From IMG/VR virus record IMGVR_UViG_3300050016_000047, positions 1 to 64,000 of that record: a DNA stretch of 64,000 nt; one strand, given 5' to 3'. Below, one piece after another: positions 46,658 to 55,510 of this stretch. The notes under the pieces are model-generated. The model saw only the letters and a list, made by a program, of their open reading frames with translations. It did no database searches and was not told the origin of the DNA. This stretch comes from a virus. Position numbers and translations under genes: made by a program. Every line of letters begins with the position of its first letter. The first letter of the stretch is position 1.

Positions 46658-48775
46658 ATGGCTCTGCTAGAACAACCAATAAAATCTCCACAAACCGACG
46701 GCGTGGACCCTGTCGCGGCCCGACGTGTTCTGACAACCGGAGAATGGGATGATGCCAGCGCTTTAAAAATCGTAGTTCAGGATGCACAAAGAGCAGAGAA
46801 TTTTGAACTAACAAAGCAATGGGTTATGGCTTGGCCGCAGGCAGCAGTATTGTATCAGTCTCCATACATGTCTAAGTATTGGGAAGGAACACAGACTGAA
46901 CAGGCCAACGTGCCGTTCTTCACTGTGGCGACTTCGGTAAACTCTCTAGTCCCTCAGATTATGAATGGTTTGTTCTATGACGATCCGCCATTTATGATTC
47001 AGAAGCGTCCCGGGACTTCTGACTTGGCCGCAAAAGCTGTTGAAGAAATCCTAGCCTATCAGATTGGCGATATTGATTTTAAACGAGAACTAAGACTCGG
47101 TGCGATTAATGCGGTGTTATTCGGTACTGGTATATGGAAATGGGGATGGGAAACTTCTACTAGAGAACGCAAAACCTATCGTAGAAAAACAATGACGCCG
47201 ACCGTAAAAGTCGGGGTTCTACCAGACGTTCAAATACAAGACAACGACGAAGAAATAGAAGAAGTCTTAACCGAAGAATATATAGACCGACCTACTTTTG
47301 AACACATTGTTAATCTACGGCACCTACTAGTTGACCCCGGACTTAACGTTCCCGACATTCGTAAAGCTGGATATGTAGTTCATCGTATGTATTTAACTTG
47401 GGATGGTCTGGATAAACTTCGTGACCGTCCCGGTTTTACGATACCTTCTAGGGAAGAACTACTTGAGCTTTTCTTACCACCAGTAGAAATGGCCGAACGC
47501 GCGACTGCCGAAGTTACGGTACGGAATCCTCTTTGGGATGCTCGTGCAGAACCGCGCTACGAGAGTACTACGATTGACCCTTTTGCTCAGCCACTAGAAG
47601 TCCTAGAGCGTTGGGATAACAATAAATACATTGTCGTTCTACAGAAGAAACTCGTTATATGTAATGACAACAATCCTTATGGAGTTATTCCTTTCTTGTC
47701 CGTCGGATGGTGGGATGTTCCTGAGAGTTTCTGGTCTTTGGGACTAGCTAAAACTATTGGTTCAGAACAACGCATCCAGCAAGGTGTTACTAACGCTTGG
47801 CTGAACAACCTATCTCTAAATCTAAACGGCGTGTACACGCGCGTGCGAGGTAAGAATGCTCCAACGCAAAGTATCCGAATTGCCCCCGGACGTATTATTG
47901 ATATTGAGGAGCAGGGAGATTTTACCCCTCTCAAACGGCTTGACAGCATTCCCGAAGTAGGTGCTGCAATTCAAATGTCTCAAGCTCGCGCAGAAAGCAT
48001 ATCAGGAGCTAACGAGCTTATTACACAAGGAAGCCTGAGTGGTGGTGGAAGAAGTTCCATAACTCGAACTGCTTCCGGTGCGAACCTGATGGCTAGCGGT
48101 ACTGGTTCCAGAATCCAAGACTTCGTTGAGAAAATCGCAGACCAAGTTATAATTCCATTCTTGTACGCGGCCACAGATATGAATAGCGCGTTGATGCCGC
48201 TGTCCACTCTTAAGTATCTTCTTGACCAAGAACTTCAGTCTGCTTATAAAGGCGACTTACTAGACATACTTAATGCTAGAGTTAAGTTTAATATTTCTGC
48301 GGCTGCCAGACTACAGTCTCGTAGAAACATGGCTCAAGCTCTGCCAATTCTTATCCAGTACATTACAAGTCCTGCGATTATTCAGAGTCTTGGTACTGAA
48401 GGTAAGAAAATCAAGAACGATGAAATCCTTCGTATGCTTTGGGAAGTTTCGGATTGGAAGAACTTCCGAGATGTAATTGTAGACATGACTCCAGAAGACC
48501 AACAGAGATTTATGTCTCAGACTCCGGGTGCGATAGCTGCGATGCAAAATCAAGGTAAGCAGAAACTAGAAGACCAGAAGTTTAAGAACAAGCGAGTTCT
48601 TAACGAAGACAACAACGTAGCTAGAGCCGGGAACACTTTCTTGAAACAAGCTGGCGAAAGCAATCTTGAAAGAGCACAAAACGAAGTAGCTAGACAAACT
48701 ATAGAAAGATCGGCCACTAACTTTGAAACGGAAGGACAGCCCGGAAATCAAGGTTTCGGCGACGTACAACCTTAA
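46658..48775 (+). CDS. Portal protein
   Basis: A 705-residue protein between terminase and scaffold/capsid. Helical, with WKWGWETSTRERKTY, HLLVDPGLNVPDI, VIPFLSVGWWDVPESFWSLG and a Gln/Asn-rich helical C-terminus. This fits large portals found with N4-gp56-type capsids. It forms the dodecameric DNA channel. Confidence 0.85.
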   Translation: MALLEQPIKSPQTDGVDPVAARRVLTTGEWDDASALKIVVQDAQRAENFELTKQWVMAWPQAAVLYQSPYMSKYWEGTQTEQANVPFFTVATSVNSLVPQIMNGLFYDDPPFMIQKRPGTSDLAAKAVEEILAYQIGDIDFKRELRLGAINAVLFGTGIWKWGWETSTRERKTYRRKTMTPTVKVGVLPDVQIQDNDEEIEEVLTEEYIDRPTFEHIVNLRHLLVDPGLNVPDIRKAGYVVHRMYLTWDGLDKLRDRPGFTIPSREELLELFLPPVEMAERATAEVTVRNPLWDARAEPRYESTTIDPFAQPLEVLERWDNNKYIVVLQKKLVICNDNNPYGVIPFLSVGWWDVPESFWSLGLAKTIGSEQRIQQGVTNAWLNNLSLNLNGVYTRVRGKNAPTQSIRIAPGRIIDIEEQGDFTPLKRLDSIPEVGAAIQMSQARAESISGANELITQGSLSGGGRSSITRTASGANLMASGTGSRIQDFVEKIADQVIIPFLYAATDMNSALMPLSTLKYLLDQELQSAYKGDLLDILNARVKFNISAAARLQSRRNMAQALPILIQYITSPAIIQSLGTEGKKIKNDEILRMLWEVSDWKNFRDVIVDMTPEDQQRFMSQTPGAIAAMQNQGKQKLEDQKFKNKRVLNEDNNVARAGNTFLKQAGESNLERAQNEVARQTIERSATNFETEGQPGNQGFGDVQP

Positions 48776-48966
48776 TGACTCCTCTTACAGCAAGCCATTT
48801 TGAAGCTGGCGTGGAAGCTATGCGACTCGTAGCCGTAGACAGAGTAAACGAGTGGCATAAGGCAAAGTGGAATGACCAAGAAAGTTTATCCATAGCAGAA
48901 GTTCATCAACTATTAAACTGTGTTTCTGCCGACATTCAAATCGCTGCGGTTCAGGGCGAGCAATAA
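48775..48966 (+). CDS. Hypothetical protein, 63 aa
   Basis: One-base overlap with the portal stop. Helical (HQLLNCVSADIQIAAVQGEQ). Function unknown. Confidence 0.6.
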   Translation: MTPLTASHFEAGVEAMRLVAVDRVNEWHKAKWNDQESLSIAEVHQLLNCVSADIQIAAVQGEQ

Positions 48967-48986
48967 ACTAAGCGCGAAAGGCTTAC

Positions 48987-49364
48987 ATGGCTAACATGAG
49001 TTCGGAAGATTTCATTAGTAGAATAGAAAGCATACGTCAGGCTCCGCTTGACAGTAACGAAGTTTTAGAAATACAGATGTGGCAGGACGGAAAAGCGTTG
49101 TCACAATTAGTAGCTTTTCCGGGATGGGAAGTTATCATATCAATGCTGCAAGGATATGCAGAAGCAGAAGTACAGCGTTGTATGAAAACCGATCCTAAAA
49201 ATAAAGAAGAAGTCGCCGCGTCTCATGCAGTTGCGTTTGCTTTAAACGGAGTTTTTCTTAGATTCTTAGAAGACGTAAACAATAGAATCGAAGCTTCTAA
49301 AACAACTCCGGATGTTATTAAACAGCAGATTAGAAAACCAGCAGATGTACCGTTCGAACAGTAA
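48987..49364 (+). CDS. Hypothetical protein, 125 aa
   Basis: Helical, acidic; contains SQLVAFPGWEVIISMLQGYA. Position between portal and scaffold suggests a head role. Confidence 0.6.
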   Translation: MANMSSEDFISRIESIRQAPLDSNEVLEIQMWQDGKALSQLVAFPGWEVIISMLQGYAEAEVQRCMKTDPKNKEEVAASHAVAFALNGVFLRFLEDVNNRIEASKTTPDVIKQQIRKPADVPFEQ

Positions 49365-49400
49365 AGTAAACCGTGCTCCCGGATTGGAGCAGGAGAATGT

Positions 49401-50564
49401 ATGACTGAACAGATACCAGTACCAGTAGACCCTTGGATTGATGATGATTTTGCACCGCTAGACACTCGAAAAGATAAGTCAGACCTTATGCACGCTTTGG
49501 TAGACTTGGCAGACGAAGAACCAGAGTTTGCCCCTACCGCAGAAGAAGTGGTAGCAGCGGATGGTCCGAAGATTGTAGTTCCACCCGCTCCGGAAATTTT
49601 GGTAACCGATAAACCAGAAGTTATTGATTATCCGGATGGTTCCAGAGTTACAATAGAGAAAACGCCAAAAGGTCTTAAAGCTACACTAGACCCCGGCAAC
49701 GGCAAGAGTCTAGAAGTTTTTTACGGCAAGACCGAGAGCGAACTTCTACGCCAGCTTCTTCCGGCTAAGTTAAACGCGACTAAGATTATAAACAAGCAGA
49801 ACAAAGAACTAAAGACTGTCCGTATTGCGGACGAGTCGCGAGCGGTTCCAGCACCGCCGGTTAGTAAAGCTCTTACTGCCGATGAAGTGTTCGAAATTAA
49901 AACACAACTGGCAAGCAACCCCGACTTAGCTATGGAGACTTGGTTCCAAAAGAAAACAGGTCTATCGCTGGCGCAGCTTTCAAGTTTCGTTCAGAACGGC
50001 CAAAACGCCGCGAACAAACTAAATGCTGAAACAGAAGCTAAAGAATTTTTGCTTGATAACCCAACTTATTACAAAACAGACAATAACTTTTATGAGTTGG
50101 TTGGATACATCGCCAGAGTTAAGGGCGATAAAGATGCCAAGGCTTTACTAGTAGATGAAAAGCTAGAAGCTCTTATGGAACATCTTTCCAAGATTGGTGT
50201 ATTCACCAAAGAGAATTTGTCGGAAGCTTTTGATGAATTATCAGAAGCGGGAGAACTAGAAACTGCTCCCAGACGACAACGTAGGGAAGTTCCAGCCCCT
50301 ACAGAAGAAATTGTGGAGCCTCCGGCGATTCCGGCGGCACCCGCAACGGTACAAGAAGTGCCTGCGACAGATGAACGGATTGTTCGAACTGTTCGTAGAT
50401 CGAGAGCGGCTTTTGGACTTCGAGGAACGGATACTACGGTACCCGCAATCGAACCATCCAGCAAAGCGCCCTCAGACGAAGAGCTTGATAGTTTGAGTGA
50501 CGCAGAAATTTCTGATTTGATGAATCAGACTAAACGACTGCGTGCTCAATCCGCTCGGCGCTAG
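49401..50564 (+). CDS. Scaffold-like protein
   Basis: A 387-residue acidic protein, Pro/Glu-rich N-terminus, helical centre, charged C-terminal tail (LSDAEISDLMNQTKRL). Placement directly before the capsid gene is the usual place for a scaffold. The palindrome at 49818-49832 encodes VRIADESRA. Confidence 0.7.
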   Translation: MTEQIPVPVDPWIDDDFAPLDTRKDKSDLMHALVDLADEEPEFAPTAEEVVAADGPKIVVPPAPEILVTDKPEVIDYPDGSRVTIEKTPKGLKATLDPGNGKSLEVFYGKTESELLRQLLPAKLNATKIINKQNKELKTVRIADESRAVPAPPVSKALTADEVFEIKTQLASNPDLAMETWFQKKTGLSLAQLSSFVQNGQNAANKLNAETEAKEFLLDNPTYYKTDNNFYELVGYIARVKGDKDAKALLVDEKLEALMEHLSKIGVFTKENLSEAFDELSEAGELETAPRRQRREVPAPTEEIVEPPAIPAAPATVQEVPATDERIVRTVRRSRAAFGLRGTDTTVPAIEPSSKAPSDEELDSLSDAEISDLMNQTKRLRAQSARR

Positions 50565-50594
50565 ATATAATCTAAACGAACCGAGAATAACCAA

Positions 50595-51152
50595 ATGAGT
50601 TACTCCCCGGCTTCGATTTTGACCTCTGGCTCGCTACCGAACCTAGTTGCTATTCACTATGAACGGTCAAGCATTCCAAACTTGAAAGCTCAAACTCCTT
50701 TCATGTCAATGACGAAGCAAAAACCGTTGCCGCTGCGAAGTGGTAACCAAATCCAGTTTTATACTTATGCTCTCTTGGCTGCTAATACCAACCAAGCCGC
50801 AGAAGGTACCGTAGGAAGTCCTATCTCCGAAAGCACCACAAAAATCGTGGCGACTATCGGTCAGTACGCGGACTTCATCAACTCTTCAGACCTAGCTATG
50901 GACGTAGCGATTGACGATCCGTCGTTGCTCCAGAACCTATCAGACGAGTTGAACTACCGCCTAGCCCTAACACTAAACTCACTAGTACAGCTAACCGCTG
51001 ATAGCGCGACAGGTGTTGACGGCAGCGTAAACATCCAACTAGCAGCGGGTTCATACCTAACTGCAAATAACATCCGTACTGCGGCCCAGCAACTAGCTGG
51101 CGTGAACGCCCGTCCTCTAACTAAGGATGGCTACATGGGCGGAATCATCCAT
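50595..51152 (+). CDS. Major capsid protein (N4-gp56 family), exon 1
   Basis: 186 codons. The pattern KPLPLRSGNQIQFYTYALLA, then SESTTKIVATIGQYADFIN and DELNYRLALTLNSLVQL, matches the N4-gp56 capsid family. The conserved GYMGGIIH is cut off at 51152, and the genomic frame would stop 4 codons later. The last 9 exon bases pair perfectly with the intron internal guide at 51174-51182, with a U-G pair at the splice site. Joined exons give about 345 residues, a normal length for the family. Confidence 0.9.
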
Positions 51153-51817
51153 AAAATAGCAGCATAATTAGGGGTGGATGATATAAACGACGACTAATGC
51201 CCTACGTCGTTCACGATAAACTTCAAAATGTCGTGAAACTTAAATTCAGCTATATCGGTGGAACTCTCAACAGAGACAATACCGAGGGAAGATACCATTG
51301 GAACATTCATTAACAGATTTGGCGTATGCAGCAGGAATTATAGACGGTGAAGGTAGTATACTAATACTTCGCGGAGTCGGCTATAATAGAAAAGGCGAAC
51401 CATATAAAAGATACGGTTGCCGAGTATCTGTTAGCATGACAGACAAACTTGTTCCTGAATGGCTTCATAAAAATTTCGGCGGTTCTTTTTATTTTCGCCA
51501 AATGAAAGGTGCTTGGAAAGACCAGCACATTTGGATGATAACGAATAGAAACGTAAGACTGTTCATCGCGGCTATAAAGCCGTTTCTTAAGACTAAATCT
51601 AAACAAGCTGATTTAGTTTTGGAATACCTAGACCATGTTCAAGAAAATAATCCCGAATATCGGGAATTGATGGTAGGTAGAATGAAAGAATTAAATCGAA
51701 AAGGTAAACCCGTAACGACTAATACGCTGAACAATCCGCAAAACGGATTGAAGATAGAGTCTGAACTTTTGGGAGACCAAAAGAGCGACCCGATTGTGAA
51801 ATCGGCGGTAGCAACAG
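51153..51817 (+). ncRNA. Group I intron 1 in the capsid gene
   Basis: About 665 nt. P1 uses guide GTGGATGAT. Core elements: CTATATCGGTG (51250), CAATACCGAGGGAAG (51277), CCCGTAACGACTAATACG (51709), AAGATAGAGTCTGA (51751). P9-like hairpin CGATT-GTGA-AATCG. The terminal G is 51817; the next base opens exon 2 in frame. A LAGLIDADG gene fills the gap after the GGGAAG element. A palindrome copy (CAATCCG-CAAAA-CGGATTG) forms a hairpin where introns 2 and 3 have a P8-like stem. Confidence 0.88.
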
Positions 51818-51822
51818 TTTAG
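51298..51822 (+). CDS. LAGLIDADG homing endonuclease (intron 1)
   Basis: A 174-codon frame, TTG start, with the dodecapeptide LAYAAGIIDGEGSI at residues 8-21. One motif only, so it would act as a homodimer. The last 30 or so residues are translated from the ribozyme core and the stop lies just inside exon 2, so the functional protein probably ends earlier or has co-opted intron sequence. It would cut intronless capsid alleles and spread the intron. Confidence 0.85.
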   Translation: MEHSLTDLAYAAGIIDGEGSILILRGVGYNRKGEPYKRYGCRVSVSMTDKLVPEWLHKNFGGSFYFRQMKGAWKDQHIWMITNRNVRLFIAAIKPFLKTKSKQADLVLEYLDHVQENNPEYRELMVGRMKELNRKGKPVTTNTLNNPQNGLKIESELLGDQKSDPIVKSAVATV

Positions 51823-51979
51823 CTACAGTGACTTTAAAAAGCACTTCCAAAACACCTTGGTTTTGAATGATACCTCCAGCAACGGACTAAGTGATATTCT
51901 AAAACGTAACGAGAGCACAGTCGGTAAGCTATTTGCTCCTGTTTCCAACGAGGATACCATTGAGTTCGCGGGTGTTCGG
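51818..51979 (+). CDS. Major capsid protein, exon 2
   Basis: 54 codons reading FSYSDFKKHFQNTLVLND ... FAPVSNEDTIEFAGVR. The EFAGVR block is a family hallmark. The unspliced frame stops at 51994-51996. The exon's last six bases TTCGGT (51975-51980) pair with guide GCCGAA at 51998-52003. Confidence 0.82.
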
Positions 51980-52626
51980 TTAACAAAAGCTGCTTAAGCC
52001 GAATTAAAATCTAACTATATCGGTGAAGACCTTGATTATTTGCAAAAAGTGCAATCAACCAAAACAACCAAGTGAAATGGATAAAGGCCGAGAAGGTCGG
52101 CCAAATCTATCTACTTGTGCAAAGTGTCGCTATAAGAAACAAGCGGACTGGAAGAGAAATCATCCCAAAGTTCGTCTTGTTAATTTTGCCAAACACCGCG
52201 CCAAAGAAAAAGGTTTAGATTGTACAATAACCCACAACGATTTTGAAATTCCAGAGTTTTGCCCTGCAACCGGCATTAAGTTGGAAATAGGAGTCGGAAA
52301 ACTACACGATGCTTCTCCAACCCTTGACAGATTTATTCCAGCGTTAGGTTATGTACCGGGAAATGTAGTTGTTATCTCGTACAAAGCCAATCGAATTAAG
52401 AACAACGGAACTGCCAAAGACTTAGAGAATGTAGCAAAGTGGATGAAGCAAGTTCAAGAAAATACCGAGGGAAGACTGTCCGCAAAACGGACGGAACCCG
52501 TAGAGGCTAATACGTTAGACAGTGCCTTTGAAAAAGATGCACTGAAGATAGAGTCCGACCTTACAGGTGACTGTAAGAGAACGTCAGTGGTGACACTGGC
52601 GGCAACGGCACATAGATTAGATGTAG
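51980..52626 (+). ncRNA. Group I intron 2 in the capsid gene
   Basis: About 647 nt. Core elements CTATATCGGTG (52015), AATACCGAGGGAAG (52461), ACCCGTAGAGGCTAATACG (52496), AAGATAGAGTCCGA (52545), P9-like CAGTG-GTGA-CACTG. The exact palindrome (52478-52492) forms the hairpin between the second and third elements. Canonical cuts (after U51980 and after G52626) would leave the reading frame off by one base; the frame is kept if one T is removed from the TTAA shared by both junctions. Boundary therefore uncertain by one base. Confidence 0.8.
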
Positions 52627-52643
52627 TTAACTACTGGCCGTAA
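52023..52643 (+). CDS. HNH-type homing endonuclease (intron 2)
   Basis: A 206-codon frame, GTG start. N-terminal zinc finger ICKKCNQPKQPSEMDKGREG ... STCAKCRYKKQ. Nuclease region FCPATGIKLEIGVGK ... SPTLDRFIPALGYVPGNVVV and ISYKANRIKNNG resembles HNH/His-Cys-type phage intron endonucleases. The 3' third reads through the ribozyme core into exon 3. A closely related fragment lies at 55770-55958. Confidence 0.8.
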   Translation: MKTLIICKKCNQPKQPSEMDKGREGRPNLSTCAKCRYKKQADWKRNHPKVRLVNFAKHRAKEKGLDCTITHNDFEIPEFCPATGIKLEIGVGKLHDASPTLDRFIPALGYVPGNVVVISYKANRIKNNGTAKDLENVAKWMKQVQENTEGRLSAKRTEPVEANTLDSAFEKDALKIESDLTGDCKRTSVVTLAATAHRLDVVNYWP

Positions 52644-52863
52644 TAACAAAGCTGTTAAGCAGACCACAACCGCTCCAACCGCAACCATCTCCAGCCAGAC
52701 ATACTACAATACGTATATCTTCGCTGACGATGCTATTTTCTCCGTGTTCTTGGGTAAGAATCCTGAGACTGGCGAGAAGAACTATAAATTAATGATACAA
52801 GAAGCGCCAATGTCGGGTTCAGTTTCCGACCCAGCAAGGCAGATTGGTGGATGGGTAAGCTAT
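52627..52863 (+). CDS. Major capsid protein, exon 3
   Basis: 79 codons reading ...NNKAVKQTTTAPTATISSQT, then YYNTYIFADDAIFSVFLG, then YKLMIQEAPMSG and DPARQIGGWVSY. These are the C-terminal family blocks. The genomic frame stops immediately after SY. Exon end AAGCTAT pairs with guide GTAGCTT at 52872-52878, U-G at the junction. Confidence 0.88.
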
Positions 52864-53082
52864 TAATTATAGTAGCTTTGCAGAGTAATCTGCATCGAAC
52901 ACAAGGCTATATCGGTGAAACACTCTTTGAGTCAATACCGAGGGAAGGCCGCGAAAGCGGAACCCGTAGAGACTACACGCCTTGCTCCTTATTTTAAGGA
53001 TGATGATATAGTCCGTTCTGCATGGCGACATGCAGAGAGTAGCAGAAATGACTACTCTCGCTATCAAGCGATAACAATTAAG
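52864..53082 (+). ncRNA. Group I intron 3 in the capsid gene (ORF-less)
   Basis: Only 219 nt. P1 of 7 bp; CTATATCGGTG (52907), CAATACCGAGGGAAGG (52933), hairpin CCGC-GAAA-GCGG, CCCGTAGAGACTACACG (52963), GATGATATAGTCCG (near 53002). Terminal G 53082. Compact form of the same intron family as introns 1 and 2. Confidence 0.88.
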
Positions 53083-53163
53083 AATACCCGTTATACGAAC
53101 ACCCTTAGGCCGGGATCAACAATGGTGCTTCGCCGACTGCAATCACAAACTTCCAGTTCCTAA
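53083..53163 (+). CDS. Major capsid protein, exon 4
   Basis: 26 codons plus stop: NTRYTNTLRPGSTMVLRRLQ followed by SQTSSS. Completes the capsid chain in phase with exon 3. Confidence 0.88.
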   Translation, partial: NTRYTNTLRPGSTMVLRRLQSQTSSS

Positions 53164-53167
53164 AGAA

Positions 53168-53216
53168 TTGGAATACAAAGGAAAAGGGAGTGGCCCGAAT
53201 CCACTCCCGATTCCAA
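53168..53216 (+). terminator. Strong hairpin after the capsid gene
   Basis: Outer TTGGAAT/ATTCCAA and inner GGGAGTGG/CCACTCCC (53186-53193/53201-53208) with a 7-nt loop. No long U-run. Likely a terminator, attenuator or processing site 3' of the most abundant message. Confidence 0.65.
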
Positions 53217-53268
53217 CTCGTTCCATTAATGAAAATGATGGGAGTTGGAGTATAAAAAGGAGTATAAA

Positions 53269-55443
53269 ATGGATTATTATGTTGCACCGAATGGAGTAGC
53301 AATAGGCTCTGGAGCAATAGACAGCCCTTGGGATATCACAACCGCGTTCAATAGTAAAGGTCATGTTATCCAGCCCGGTGATACGCTATATATTCGCGGC
53401 GGAGTTTATCTAAGTCCCGGTAATTATACGTGGTGGCCTGTATTGATAGGCGTGCCCGGCAATCCTATCTACGTCCGATCTTACCCCGGCGAACGGGCTT
53501 CGCTCGATATGCAAAATGGCGGCGATATTTTAATCTTCGATGACGTTAATAGAGTAGGAAACAATCGCGGTAACGTTCAGTATGTGGAGTTTTGGGACCT
53601 TGAGATATTCTCCTCCAACGGTAACCGCTCCGGTGGCATTCCAGAACTACAAGTCGGTGGTCCAGGCGTTGTTTTCATCCATTGTTACGTTCATGACTTA
53701 GCGAATTGGATTTTCCAACAAGGTGCTAAGGACTCTGGAGCGTACGGAAATATTATTCTCGACTTCGGCTGGCTTGAGCCGGATCGTGGTCATGGTCATA
53801 ACCTATACATTGAGAACGATGGTTCAAATGGTTCAACAAAAACATTTGAGAACAATATCATCGGTGTATCCTACGACATTACCGTACAGGAGTTTGGTAC
53901 GGCAGCGTTGACAGAAAACATCAACTTCTTCAAGAACACCGTGTTCGATGGTGGAGCCAAGGTCGGTGGGGCCAGCATTCAGTTTATGATTGGTCAGAAC
54001 CGGCCAAAGGGTATTCGCGTCAATGAAAATACCTTCTTCGTATCAGATATATATGGTTCCGGCGCGGTAGATTTTGGCTGGCCGTGGGATGTTGAGAACC
54101 ACGATGTTGAAGTTCTGGACAACTACATCGTTGGCCCTTCGGTTGATCTGCGTAACTGGGACTATGCCAACTTCCAGCGCAACCACATCTTCTCACGCAA
54201 TACCGACAGCCAGTTGAACGTCTGGACTTACACTCCATCGAATCCTCCACAGAGCACAAAGAACTGGCTTATGGACAACAACGAGTACGGTGCTGGAACA
54301 CTTCGCCTCGCCAGTGGCCATATAGACAACAACGGGGCACCAGCCACCGATACCAATCAGGGATATACCGACATAGTTCCTTGGCGTGCAGCAACCGGAG
54401 TAGATGCGAACTCCACATTCAATGCCAAGCCACAACTAGTTGTCAGGATAAATCCAAGTACAAGAATGCTAGGGCGTATTCACATTACAATATTAAACCC
54501 AGACTCCTTACCAACGGTTCCAGTGGACTTTAGCGGAATTACCGATCTACATGATGGTGACAAGTACGAACTTAGAGATGCTCAGAACTTCTATGGACCG
54601 GCAATACAAACTGGTGTATGGAGCTCTGCTGCTGCTACTCTTATCGTACCTGCTACTGGACTTGTACGCAAGGCTTTCACCGGAGCAGCTAACGTTCCGC
54701 ATACCGCTCCAAAACTTCTCACGTTTGTGTTGCTAGCAGGAACCGCTCTAAGTGGTGGTTGGGCTCCAATACCTGGACAGCCTGTACCAACGCCAAGTCC
54801 GATTCCGATTCCAGTACCTATTCCACCAAAACCAGTAGGAGGACCAATGGTCGTAAACTTATTTACCGCAAATCCAATATCCCTTCCAGCAGGCGGAGGA
54901 ACCGTTGCGCTGTCATGGGATGTCTCAGGTGTTGTTAGTTTAAGTCTGACCAGCGACCAAGGCTTGCAAGGAGGCTTGGAGCCGCTCGTAAAGACTACCG
55001 GACAACTTTCCGTTAAACAAACGACAGTTTTCACCTTGACCGGATCAGATAACACTACAGCTACGCTGACCGTCACGGTTGCCGGTGTTCCCGCTCCTAC
55101 GCCGACACCCACTCCAACTCCTACTCCTACGCCAACTCCGACGCATAGCGCCACGTTAAATTGGTCAGTAAGTCCAGATGCTGATGCTGGCTACAACATC
55201 TATCGTAACGGCGTAAAGATTGCCACTGTTGCTACACCCTCATACATTGATCATGCTGTTGTTGCTGGAACAACATATATTTACGCTGTTAGTACCGCAG
55301 CCAGTGCAACAGGGAGCGAAAGTAACATGTCAACTAATGTGTCCGCTGCAATTCCATCAGATCCGACACCAGATCCCCCGACGCCACCTGCACCGTTGCC
55401 ACAACACACGGCACCGACAAACTTAACCGTCACCGTACAGTAG
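53269..55443 (+). CDS. Beta-helix fibre/adhesin with Ig and fibronectin-like domains
   Basis: A 724-residue protein. Start at 53269 chosen for AGGAG upstream. Residues 1-420 are a pectate-lyase-like right-handed beta-helix (YYVAPNGVAIGSGAIDSPWD, GDTLYIRGGVY). A Pro-rich linker, an Ig-like domain (about 530-615), a PT(PT)n spacer and a fibronectin III-like domain (LNWSVSPDADAGYNIYRNG) follow. Probably a receptor-binding or polysaccharide-degrading tail spike. Catalytic residues not identified. Confidence 0.72.
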   Translation: MDYYVAPNGVAIGSGAIDSPWDITTAFNSKGHVIQPGDTLYIRGGVYLSPGNYTWWPVLIGVPGNPIYVRSYPGERASLDMQNGGDILIFDDVNRVGNNRGNVQYVEFWDLEIFSSNGNRSGGIPELQVGGPGVVFIHCYVHDLANWIFQQGAKDSGAYGNIILDFGWLEPDRGHGHNLYIENDGSNGSTKTFENNIIGVSYDITVQEFGTAALTENINFFKNTVFDGGAKVGGASIQFMIGQNRPKGIRVNENTFFVSDIYGSGAVDFGWPWDVENHDVEVLDNYIVGPSVDLRNWDYANFQRNHIFSRNTDSQLNVWTYTPSNPPQSTKNWLMDNNEYGAGTLRLASGHIDNNGAPATDTNQGYTDIVPWRAATGVDANSTFNAKPQLVVRINPSTRMLGRIHITILNPDSLPTVPVDFSGITDLHDGDKYELRDAQNFYGPAIQTGVWSSAAATLIVPATGLVRKAFTGAANVPHTAPKLLTFVLLAGTALSGGWAPIPGQPVPTPSPIPIPVPIPPKPVGGPMVVNLFTANPISLPAGGGTVALSWDVSGVVSLSLTSDQGLQGGLEPLVKTTGQLSVKQTTVFTLTGSDNTTATLTVTVAGVPAPTPTPTPTPTPTPTPTHSATLNWSVSPDADAGYNIYRNGVKIATVATPSYIDHAVVAGTTYIYAVSTAASATGSESNMSTNVSAAIPSDPTPDPPTPPAPLPQHTAPTNLTVTVQ

Positions 55444-55453
55444 TTCACACAAC

Positions 55454-55477
55454 AGGGGGAATCGAAAGATTCCCCCT
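55454..55477 (+). terminator. Perfect 10-bp hairpin with GAAA loop
   Basis: AGGGGGAATC-GAAA-GATTCCCCCT, 11 nt after the stop of the fibre gene. No U-tract follows, so termination may need other factors. Confidence 0.65.
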
Positions 55478-55510
55478 AGTAATACAATTAAAGCTGGAGA
55501 GAGAGAGAAA

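Noticed and set aside
54591-55154. 187-codon antisense frame with a Gly-Val repeat
   Set aside because: It is the reverse reading of the Pro-Thr linker of the fibre protein.
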